From contig OZ020267.1 of assembly GCA_963971225.1 (NCBI GenBank), forward strand, positions 53,585,590-53,649,589: a DNA stretch of 64,000 nt. The letters run 5' to 3'. Source of the stretch: Melieria omissa. Taxonomy: Eukaryota > Arthropoda > Insecta > Diptera > Ulidiidae. This document shows, in pieces, positions 10,201 to 22,200 of the stretch. Position 1 is the stretch's first letter; each line of letters starts with the position of its first letter. Below the pieces are notes generated by a model that saw only the letters and a program-made list of their open reading frames with translations, ran no database searches and was not told the origin of the DNA. The position numbers and the translations under genes are program-made.

Positions 10201-13200
10201 CATTCACTGCTATTATTTTGGACGCAGCTGTACACACATACATATATATACATACATATTCTGAGATGTACGAATAGATAGATAGATAGATTTGAAAGGG
10301 GAAAAGTGCACTGAGACCAAAGCTGATCTATTGTGCCCGCTACAACTTTAGAGAACGTCCCCTAGTCCCACCGACCTAATGAAGCTTAGTAACTCACGTG
10401 GGAGAAGGTGTTTGACGTTCTCTTCTGCAAGCCAGTACTGGCCCAGGTGCTGTTTCCTACTACGGCATACCGCATCGCAGTGCAGTATGACGTGCTCAGG
10501 AGTCTCCTCCGCTGTTCCGCAGAGTCTGCAGACGCTTACCTGTTCTACACGGATTGTGTCCGAGATGTACGAATAGAAACACACTTGAAACTTGTCCGAG
10601 GTTGAAATCTACGATGCAAACGCCTCAAGTTTCGAATGGGTGTAAGGTTCCACCTTACGAATTCCACCTGTGTATTCAAGTCATAAGGTGCCATAATATG
10701 CCAAATTTGCTTCTATATGCCAACATGTCCTCGAGAACTGAAGGCAACCTCTTCCACTTACCTACGTGTCTATGTTTTTTACATATATATCCAGAAGCGA
10801 GGAGAATTATTTTCCACAAGTAAGCAGAACCTTCTGAGCTTTGACAGATAACTGGCACTTTTAGTCATATTTTTAAAATAGACCCATAACTGCAATGGTA
10901 GTCAGGAGCGCGTTAACCGAGACTTGGTTTATCTCTCAAGTGCGTTAAACTTTCTTCTTCTTCTTTCTTTCTCAAACGAATTTGACAATTCAGTTCTCAA
11001 TATGTCTACATATGTCCAACAATGTAAGCCCACATATGTAACTTGTGAATAGGTTAAGTGTATAAATTTTACATTCTTATGAAGCGGCTTCTGCATATCA
11101 ACGGATTAACATAGATTTCGTGAGTTTAGAATTTCAAGGTACAGAAATAATGATTGATGAGTTTTACTTCTGTTTTTTATTTATCCAAATTTTGTGCAAG
11201 TTAAATAAAGTTTAGGTGGGGCGCCAGTTAAATAAAGTTTAGGTGGGGCGCACCGGCAGCCGAGCTGGTGCGCCCCACGTTGGGCGCCAGTTAAATAAAT
11301 GAAATAACAGAACCGTTTCGGTTGGAATGAGTTTTATTACTGACTTTTAAATTTTGGCTGCACCGCCAGCGCACCAGCTCGGCTGCCGGTGCAGTGAAAG
11401 AACATGTGAACTGCATTGTCAGCAAAGTCTCACGCTTTGGCTGGCAATGCAATAGGAGACATGTGAAGCTCGGCGGATGGTATTTGACTTATTTTTAAAA
11501 CTCAGCATTTGGACAAACCTGAGGCCGTGCTAACTACCCCCCTTCTTAAGAGCTGGCGTCCCCGCCTGCTTGAAATTTTGCAAAAAAATGCTTGATTTGC
11601 AATTTGCCAAAGGCTCATAAGAATTTTTGCACTTTGCCACCAAGTTTGTTTCAAAGACTGGGACTAAGTTATTATGAACGACCGGAAAAAGATTTAGCAG
11701 CTCACATATCTCCTTTACAATCGGATACTTAATTATAAATACAATAAATTCTTTGTTTTGCATTACATTAACTGATGCTACACTTAATAATTCGCTTATT
11801 GTAATATTATTTCTCTTGTGGGATGCAAATATAGTTTCAATTTCCGTTGCTTCTAATAAAATTGGGTTAATCATATTTAATTTTGCTAACATTATCGAGT
11901 AAATGATATTATTGAGTTTAGTTTTGTTGAGAAAAAAAAATTTTCCAGTGCCGAGTGCGTTGAACCCTCCAGCTCCCTGCTTACTGGTGTTGGTGTGAAA
12001 CTTCTTCAGCTCCCTGTACCGGAACCACTCCTTTTAAAAGGTCAGAATTTTTTTTAATGTAGTTTATGGCTGCTGCTGGATGTTACTGTTGCTGGCAAGT
12101 GATTGTTCTTTAGCGTTCTGATTTTCTGCTTTTCCTTTTAAAAGGCCAAAATTTTTTTTATGTAGTTTTTGGCTGCTACTGGATGTTGACTTCTTTTTCG
12201 CCTATGCGAAACTGCACTTTATGTTCTGCTATGCAAAAACTGCACTATCTTTTTTTCACTATGTGAAAGTTTCTTTTAGTATTTCTATTATTTTCGTTTT
12301 ACGAAGCTTTGCACTTGTATGTGTTTTTCCACTATGTGGAAGTTTCTTTTAGTATGCGAAACTGCACTTTATGTTTTGCTATGCAAAACTGCACTATGTT
12401 TTTCCACTATGTGAAAGTTTCTTTTAGTATTTCTAATATTTTCGTTATACGAAGCTTTTTTTGCACTTGTATGTGTTTTTCCACTATGTGGAAGTTTTTA
12501 GCACTTTAAGTCTTTTCCACTATACAAAGGCTTGACAGACTATGTCTTTCGTTTTTAGTTGGGCGCCAGTTAAATAAAGTTTAGGTGGGGCGCCAGTTAA
12601 ATAAAGTTTAGGTGGGGCGCACCGGCAGCCGAGCTGGTGCGCCCCACGTTGGGCGCCAGTTAAATAAATGAAATAACAGAACCGTTTCGGTTGGAATGAG
12701 TTTTATTACTGACTTTTAAATTTTGGCTGCACCGCCAGCGCACCAGCTCGGCTGCCGGTGCAGTGAAAGAACATGTGAACTGCATTGTCAGCAAAGTCTC
12801 ACGCTTTGGCTGGCAATGCAATAGGAGACATGTGAAGCTCGGCGGATGGTATTTGACTTATTTTTAAAACTCAGCATTTGGACAAACCTGAGGCCGTGCT
12901 AACTTGCACAACCATATGAAAAATATTTTTAAGAAGTAAAAACAGTAGTCACATGTTTACGACATATATCAATATAAAAAATCCGTCCATGTTTTCTATA
13001 TATTATTGTTGTTAAAAATAATAATGAGAGTTTTGCTTTTTTAACCCATTAGAGCATAACGTTCGCTAAATCGGACGCCAAAAAAATTGTTATTTTAGGA
13101 GTTATATATGTTTTACTCAAGGTTTATCCTTTCAAAACAGTAGTTTAATATTTTAACTTTATGCTCTAATGGGTTAATTAAGATAACGCGCTAGTTGCTA

Positions 13201-16200
13201 GTAAAAGTACAATATTCTTCTGTTAACTTATTGAGTTCAGTTTAATACAAAAATCTTTAGGTACAACAACATAATTGAAACAGCATGAAATGATTTAATT
13301 TGAAGCGGTTTTCAGTAAAACCAAAAACCGAAACATGAGCAAAACGGTTACATAAAGAAATGCAATTGTTGATCGGTTCAGTTGCAATGTAATTTGTTCT
13401 AGGAAATATAAAATGTATGCGCAAATATTTTACAATTGTTTTTTTTTTTTGTACAAAATTAAGAACTTGAATATTATTTTTAATGCTTTTACTTATTGTG
13501 TATCTATATTTTTGTTACTATAGTAAATAGCACAAATAGTTAATTAAAAAAAAATCTATTAAAATATAAAGTATCGATACTAACGTTGAGACAAAATACG
13601 TCTGAATGCCCCTAACGTATAAAAATGCGCTAAAAAATATAAAACCAGTTCTATTGTTAATAATTATTTGTTCATCGAATTAAGATTGTTCAAAGACATT
13701 TTTTTATTTTAGTTACAAGTGACTAACCATTTACCATTAATTTTTTATTTTTGGGACGCACGTAGACATTGCTGTCTATTGTACTCTTCCATAGCCAATT
13801 ACCTTAGACAAATGTCAGTGACACATGGTTCGAAAACACGTGATAATTTGTTAGTAATGTTAGTAATGATAGTTAAAAGTGAAATAAAGAGGTAGCAATA
13901 TATATTATTAAAGCATCCAAAGTACTTTTACCAGGTATGCGCCTATGAAACCGGTAATTATTTTTGAAAAAACACGTTTATTGTGAGGAAATGATTACAA
14001 TTTTATTCTTCAAAGTAATGGCCATCGCTAGCTACACATTTTTCCCATCTCTCAGGCAATTTATGGATGCCTCGCCAAAAAAATGTTTCGTCTTTTGCCT
14101 GAAACCAATCATCGATCCATTTTTTGGCTTCTGCGTGAGAATTGAAGCGCTGTTCCGTTAATGCGTGGCCCATCGATGCGAACATGTGATAATCCGAAGG
14201 CGCCAAGTCTGATGAGTAAGCCGCATGAGCAAGAGCTTCCCAGTTGTACGATGCAACCAATTCTTTGGTGGCTCTAGTGCGGTGTGGTGGTGCGTTGTCA
14301 TCGAGGAAAATCACTTTGTGTTGCCTGGCTTCATATTCTGGGCGTTTTTGGCGTATAGCACGGTTCAAATCGGCCAATTGTTGTTGGTAACGTTCACCGT
14401 CAACCGTTTCACCAGGTTTTAGAAGGTTTTTTTCTTCAAATGGTAACACAAAATTAACTGTGTCCGCAAATCGTAATTTGTAGGCACGTAATCCGACATT
14501 TTCCGGAGCGTCAAACAATGCGTTGTTGGATGAAACTTGACAAATTGTGAACCGAATATTGTTGACATATGACAGAAGAAGTAAACATGACATTTGGTAC
14601 GGTTCCGAAGTTTATAAATATTCGGCTATTTACCGCTAGATGTCGTTACCGGTTTCATAGGCGCATACCTGGTATATACAGCTGCGGTCAAAATAATAGT
14701 TGTACACACACTATGGAAAAAAATTAAGACAAATGAATCTGATTATTTCTACAAATATTTACTTTGCATATTTTTTAACAAGTTATATGTGTTAACAATA
14801 AAATCATAAACGAAAACTTAACAATTAAAAAAGCTCCAAAATATGAACGCTAAACAAATAGTAGTGCGCTGTAATTTGATAAAAAAAGGGTGTTAAATTT
14901 TAAAAGATTTAGTGATTAATTAGTAATAACGTAATTTTTCTTCAAATTAATATTTAGTTGCGTGACTTGTTGTTGCTGCTTTTACTGCAGCACAAAGCCG
15001 ATTCATTGAACTAACTAACTTTTCATATATTTCTTTAGGTATTAACCCATTGCTGCCTAATGGGTAAAATTTTACCCATGAAAACTGACTTTTTAAAAAA
15101 ATCACAGAAAAGTTCGTGGTAGAGATATTTCAAAATCATTGATAGGGATGGTTGGGGTAAAGATGGAACTACCTTAGCCTAGTGGAGGTCACCCTAAAAT
15201 TCCGCCATCTAGCTAGAGTTAACAGACTCCAAAAATTGTGAATTTTCCGGAAGTGGAAAATGTGAAACGTAGTGGCCATAGAACTTCACAAAAGTCTGCC
15301 TCCTAACTCACCTGTAAACAATACTTCTTTTGTTCACGTGTTTAGCTGAGCACTTTAAAAAGTATGGAAAAAATCTACCATTGCAGCCTAATGGGTACAA
15401 AGTACCCAATGAATATCTCAGCAAAGTGCAGAAAGAGAAAGCTGAAATTGTTTCTGATCATTTTAGGTCAATTCCAGGTTGTGTATGAAATTTTATCAAA
15501 ATCGTATGGGCGGAACTGGTACCCGGCAGCAATGGGTTAACATCCATGCGTGGTCTACTGTCTCTCAAAGTTGATTATTATTTGTTAGATTATGGTGAGC
15601 AACTGCTCTTTTTACGTCGCACCACAAAATTTCAATTGTATTGAAATCTAGTGATTGTGCCGGCCTTTCCATAACCCCAATCCTGCTTTTGCGAAGCCCG
15701 TTTCACGTGAACTTGCTTGTATTCTTTATGCTCATAATCCTGTTGGAAAATCCAAAGCACGGTAGCACGATTTCCTGCAAGATTCATACATAACGCATCG
15801 ATCCATCATTTTCTTGATCTAATAAAAGAGACACCTCCATAAAACGTAAAAAATGACCAATAAATCCGAGTAAATCTAACCCAAAAATCAAATTATAATA
15901 TCAGCTACAATCGCATGCAATTATAACAATGTTTTTTTTTTCTTGTGTTCTGTCTATATAAAAGTATGCTACGGTTATAGCCAAAAAATGGGCGAAGCAG
16001 CAAATTCAACATGTCACACTACAGTAGCGGCACTACTATTATTTTGACCGCAACTGTGTATACATATATGTATATATATTTTTTTTTCCTTTTTTTCCTT
16101 GTTCAGTCCTCTCTGCAGCAGTTCTAATATTATAGTTTGTTGCCATTTACATCGCGTGTTGATCATAGTCGATTAAACAATATCTTCCTTTACCAAGTGA

Positions 16201-19200
16201 AAAAGTTGTTTGTAAATAGCTTTTTTATATGTATTTAATAAATGGTTCAAGTTACCACAAGATCCTCTCAGCCAGTTTAGGTGAATGCAAATTAATAGTT
16301 CGGAAATATAAGTATTCATTTGTTTTCGTAAGGTAAGCTGTTCACACGTAGACCCCGTTGGATCCCTGCTTTTCTGTTTTTCTCGTGTAAACGATTTTAA
16401 GTAAGTCATCATAAATCACTATAAATATTATCTTAGTCAACGTTGGCACCACATTGCCAACATTTAATTAAATTATTTATCAACTACCAGTTGGCACTTT
16501 TGTGCTGGAAAAGTCATTACGTCATGACACAGCGATAACTATAAATATATCAAGTTTGGATGGTGGGCTTAAAAAAGTATAATCTTCCAAATTTTAGAAA
16601 ACTTAAAATCATAAATGAAAGTTTTCTGATAATTTTTAAGAAGCACAAAGCATTTTGTTTTTTTATATCAGGTGTACAACTTTGCTTCCGCCGTTTTCCG
16701 ATAGGTGGCTGTACCGGCTGAGGCTGGTTGAAATACATAGATGGTAATGCCTTTAAAGTGAGTGTGGACAGTGCCTAACAAATTGTCATCGCCGTTTCAG
16801 TGACAGTTGTTCTTGTTTTCGTATCGGCGGTATTATTCACCGTTTATGTGCCCAATTCTCGCCATTTGCGGGAAGTTTTACTTTTCTGTATGCTCTCAGA
16901 AACTTACGGTGATGCTGCTCTGAGTGAAAGAACGTGTCGGGAGTGGTTTCAACGTTTTAAAAATATCAAGAGCGACATGACAGTCATCCTCCAACACGAC
17001 AATGCTCGGCCTCACGTCGCAAAAGTGGTCAAAAAGTACCTGGAAACGCTGAAATGGGAAGTCTTGCCCCACCCGCCGTATTCCCCAGATGTCGCCCCTT
17101 CTGACTTCCACCTATTCCGTTCGATGGCACACGGCCTGGCAGATCAACATTTTCAATCCTTCGAAGAATTGATTTTTCCAATTCTGCTGGATTGCTTCAT
17201 GGATAGCGTCAAAAGAGGACTCCTTTTTTCGAGCCGGGATCCGAAAATTGCCGGAAAGATGGGAGAAAGTTGTCGCTAGCGACGGACAATACTTTGAATA
17301 ATACATCTGTAAGCACTTTTTCGCAATAAAGCTTTTAATTTTGGAAAAAAACGGCGGAAGCAAAGTTGTACACCTGATATTAATCGTTAATCCTTTGTTG
17401 TATAAGTTTTTCAGGTTTTAACCATTGCAATAAGCATTTTATTAATACGGAATATATATTTGTATGTGTGAGACCAATACGTACAGTGACGCATACAGGA
17501 TTTCTTTTTGAAGAGGGATTGAACCCCCAAACCCCCTGTGCGCGTCACTGATTCCTTATATAAACTGTTTTCGAAGTGATCTAAATACTTTTTTCCCTCC
17601 ACTTTTATATTTGAGAAAGTAATAACTAAGCTTTGTGGCAGGTTTGGGTTTTCAAATTCTGATTAGGGCTGCCATAAATCTTCAACTGTCAGCTAGAAAA
17701 AGCCAGGCAAAATAAAAACTAAAAAATATTAGATTTATAAAACTCAACCAAAAACTACAACGCATAATTTCTTCTTATATTTACTTGAAATTCCTTTACT
17801 ATTGAATTGGCCTAAAAACTTACGAACTAGTATCTAATAATTGGGAACGAAAACTATTTAACATTTTCTTCAAAACATTTATAATTAGAGAGAATGTCGC
17901 TAAAAATTTCCTTATACAACAAAATCAATCGATAGTATTTGAGACTACGTTGAATTATGCTAGAACTCTCTGTATTGGAACATTTCTGGCAAAGGTGGTT
18001 TTGTTTATGTCAACATTAAAGAGTTCAGATCATTTAAATATTGAAGTTTATTTCTTTAACGATAGAGCAGTCAATAGCTCCATTGATGAGGTGTAAGAGA
18101 TGCGGTAGTCCTAATTTAAGCGCTGAAAGACAACTCATTTAATTTGCCATAAAAATCGGTTACCGGGTTACGGCCTGCCCAAAAGTTCTCTCCAGGCGCC
18201 ACTGCTTTCACCAGTTGGCCACACCAAGAAATAATAGGGCGTCCTCAACTTGGTCCTTCCACCGGAGACACGGTCTCCCTCTTCGCCGTTGACCAACTAC
18301 CGCATCGAACACATTTTGCGCCGGAACTTCATCGCTAAAAGACAAGCAGATCTTTATTAGTCTTGAAATATCTTGTGAAATATTGAAATTTGTTGCCGTA
18401 TGTAAAAGATATGAGACGATTTCATACGCGTGATGATTTCAAATGTCTGATAAAAAATGTTGATAACATTTTGGATTTATCACTTTTAAATAGAAATACA
18501 AGAAAACATTTACTCGTATTCATTCGTCTGTCTAACTGAAATATCTTCAAACATTTTCATATACACGACCCCAGAATTTTAACTTAAAACAATGCCAGTA
18601 GCTGTTTCATCATTTAAAAAAAAAACTTTCCTGTTAGATATGTCTAAATTAAACATTATAAAGAAACGTAGCCGTCATACATACAAGTATGGTTTGGGTT
18701 GAAAAAAAGATAATTGATTTTCAGATAGAATTTTAGTGTTCCGTGTAGGTAAGGAGTCAGAAAAATGAGCGAGGTTTAGCAAGTGATTTGCGTCGAAATG
18801 TCATAAATAAAAAAAATATTTAACTTTCAGGCAGCTCAAATTTATAATAAATACTTATTCACTCAGACGCGCGAAACATCGGCATTACTGAGTCGAATGA
18901 ATGCAGGAAATGCAGAGAAAATTGTGCGAAGGAAACTCTGGAGCACATTCTTTGCTCCTGCCCGACTATCTAAAGACGCCGAATCACTTAGGAACAGTGT
19001 TCTTTTTCTGGGTTGGAAGAGGTTCCCAGCATTCGCACACATTCTCGCTAATCACATTTACGTCGATACGCTACACTAAGGCGGCGCTTTAACTGGTATC
19101 GTTAGGGACCCAATAGGGTCTATGCGTGGCCAACTTGGCCAGCCAGCTTAAGCTAACCGAACTGATCCACTCAGAAATAGCAAAGAAGCAGCAAATATCA

Positions 19201-22200
19201 TCTCTTATGCAATTCGTACAAATCCCTTGTGTCTTAATTAATATTTCATTATTTCTGAGCTTTTTTGCGTAAAGATAATTGACTCATACAATGCTGGCAC
19301 AAAGACAATGACTAATATTGATTCTTTTCCGTTTACTTACAGATAACGCATCGGGTTAAATCCAACACCGCTAAACCGTCAAAAAATCGTATAATTTCGG
19401 AGGACGATCGGAGTCCGCCCAAGGAAGTGCAGCAACCGAAAGCACAGCAGTCCGCCGACGAAGCCGGCTTCACATCGGACAGCAGCAGCAACGAGTTGCT
19501 GGAAAAGTGTCCGATTTGTCTATTAACTTTCCGCCAGCAAGAAATCGGTTCGCCCGCGACTTGCAATCACATCTTCTGCGCGAACTGCATCGAGGCCTGG
19601 TCGAAGAATGTGCAAACGTGTCCGATCGATCGTATTGAATTCGAGCGAATTGTCGTGCGCGAGTCCTACGCAAATCGAAGAATCGTCCGCGAAATCAATG
19701 TCGACTCCAGCAAGGGAGAAAAGGCTGCCGAAGAGGAGAACGAAGACGAGGATGTGACCTTTTGTGAAATTTGCAACAGCTCCGACCGCGAGGACATCAT
19801 GTTGCTCTGCGATAGCTGCAATCAGGGCTACCACATGGACTGTCTGTCGCCGCCGCTGGACTCCATTCCGGAAGGATCTTGGTATTGCGATAATTGTTTC
19901 GATTCGCAGGACGAGGGCGAGGAGGAAGATGTCGAGGAGGATTTGCACATGCTGTACGAGGACATACGCGACATGGGCATACCGGAGGCGAGCTTGCGTG
20001 TTACCGAAGTCCATCAGCCGCGCATATTGCGGACGCGCCAGAATGAGCGCATTCGCGCAGCTATACTGCGACACACACGCAGCAATGTCGCGCGCACCGA
20101 GACCACAACCACTACTACAACCAGCACATCTACGCGGCGGGGACGACCGCGTGGCACTTCGACCACGACAACAACCACAACAACGACGCGCACCAGAGGC
20201 GGCCAGAGTGGCGCCCGGTCGGGGACGCGACGTAAAACGCGCAAGCGTCGTCGCCAACAAACGCGAAAGCGGACGTACGTGGTCGAATACGACCTAAATA
20301 ACTTTGACGAGAAGTTCGCAATAAAGACAACGAAGAAGATTATAAAACGTCGGCGACGTAAGCGTCGGTCATGCAGGCGACAAAGTGCGGCGCAGTCGGC
20401 CACCGGTGGTCGGCTGACAGCAAGTCAGCGTTTGGCCGAGCAGCTGGGTGTCAAGAAGGATCCCACGTACACTTCTCACTTGTCTGGAAGTTCCGCCGGT
20501 TTGTCTCTCTTTGGCAGCGCGAACGATTTGGAGTATTTCTCTGATAGTGATCACAACGACATTGAGCACGAAATTCAGCTGGACGCAGGCGGCGGCACCG
20601 CGGTGCAGACATCGGTGCGGATTTCCAGCTTCGGATCGCAGCGGTCGCGGAAAGGTCTACTTTTGGGAAGGTTGCAACGAAACCCACGCCCTCTGCCCAC
20701 GCCTACGCCGGCTAGCTCATCGAGCGGTGACCTGCTCTCGAGCATAATGGACATGCAAGATCGCTGGCACAATGCCGCCCGAAATCTAGATAGTGTACAT
20801 ATAAATGCCGATGGGACATTGAAATTGCCGCAAGGTAACAACAACAACGGCAATAGCGGCAACTCTAATCCCAATCCATGCCCACCGGTCGCAAGCCCAT
20901 CGAAAGCGAGCGATGCCGCCCAACCGACCCAATCGGTGCCTAACGCAAATGAATTAGTTACACAAGCACCAATGTATCCACGTGGCGGCGGTAATCCGAA
21001 CTTTAATAGTGGCGGAGGAGGCGGCGGCGGTGGAAACTACAACAACAACCGTTTTAACAGCCAGGGTGGCTATCGCGGTGGCGGTGGTGGTGGAGGAGGT
21101 GGATCTAATCAATACAGACACTCAACGGGTGGCATGATGGCCGCCGGAAGCGGAGGCAACATGCAAAACATGGTTGGTCGCGGCAACTTCAACTTCAGCA
21201 GCCCCAACTATAATCCGAATCAGATTTCAAACAATTTCTCACCGTTCAGTATTCGCTTCAACCAGCGCAATCAGCAAAACAACCAGCGCAACAACAACCA
21301 ACGCAACTCGTTGCCCTTCATGAATCGAAATGACCAAAATAACTTACAGCAGCCACAGCAAAACTCAAGTTTCAACCAGTCAATGCCGCCAAACGCAAAT
21401 TTTCAGCAGCAGCAACAAAACACCAATTTCAATTCTCCACAGCAGCAACAGCAGCAAAATACTCCAATGGACAACCTTTTTAGCGGACTACCGCCGCCAA
21501 TGACGCTGCAACCGCAGAACAATCAAAACGACAACCAGCTTTTCAGCGGCTTGCCGCCACCAATTGCTGCACCGCCACATGTAATCGGACCCCTGCCTGT
21601 CCTGCAGCATCCACAGCAGCAAATGCTCGAAACGCGCGTCGCACCTCTGAACGCCCCAGTCGGTCTGCCGCCTCTGATGAGCATACCACCACCACCCGCT
21701 CCGCCGCCAGGCGTACGCATACCATGGAACAATTCACTATTCCAACTCAACACCGACTACGCCAACGACGACGACGACTCGAATTGTCCGAACTTTTCGG
21801 TTTACTCAGCCGAGTCGCAGGAAGTCGCCAAGTCTTCGGATATGAACCAAACGCAACAAGATGGCGAAGCACCGAAGGTATGAAGCACAAAGGTTACATT
21901 CATAACTGTTTAGTTGTACGCTTTACGCTTTGCAATTTTTCAAATATGGTAAATTTTTTATGAAACCTGAACCGAACCATTCGTGCCGACCACGAATCGT
22001 GTCATTTTATCCATTTGGCGGAGTCGTCTCCCAATCGATCATTATTGCATCTAAATCAAGTGCCAGTTGTAAATCAAAGGGCGGGTTGTATCAACTTGAT
22101 CCTAAGCCTTACAAACATTTATAAAAACTGACAGCAATGTCGGCTTTGTACATAACCAGTCCCAATGCCAGAGCAATCAAACGGCCGCGAAAATTTACAG

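Larger units (their letters stand above)
11199..12904 (-). mobile_element. Short gypsy/errantivirus-type LTR retrotransposon, non-autonomous
   Basis: The 1,706-bp element is flanked by a TGCA target duplication (11195-11198, 12905-12908). Two direct LTRs of 337 bp (11199-11535, 12568-12904) appear identical by eye, implying recent insertion. Read on the minus strand, LTRs start AGTTA and end TAACT as in gypsy/17.6/297-type elements. A polypurine tract AAGAAGGGGGGT abuts the 3' LTR at 11536. The primer site is complementary to the 3' end of tRNA-Lys. The 1,032-bp interior has no gag or pol, only tandem repeats and one env-like remnant, so it must have moved in trans. The LTRs contain an internal copy of the full 18-nt primer site and three copies of the LTR end. 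Confidence 0.85.
7283..19342 (+). other. PHRF1 intron 1, 12.1 kb, transposon-rich
   Basis: The donor is GAG|GTAATA and the acceptor is TTACTTACAG at 19341-19342. It contains a tandem duplication, a P-like MITE, two Tc1-like relics each holding a TTAA MITE, an LTR element, two internally deleted mariners and LINE fragments, all annotated separately. I recognise nothing in the AT-rich stretches 8543-9455, 10578-11198, 13178-13928, 16059-16665 and 17551-18160 beyond simple sequence. Confidence 0.8.

Noticed and set aside
16800..17279. Host gene encoding a SETMAR-like fusion
   Set aside because: The frame lies wholly inside TA-flanked inverted repeats and lacks a SET domain; it is a deleted mariner, not a domesticated gene.
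19523..20260. 245-codon minus-strand open frame
   Set aside because: Exact antisense shadow of PHRF1 exon 2, whose RING and PHD fingers prove the plus-strand frame.
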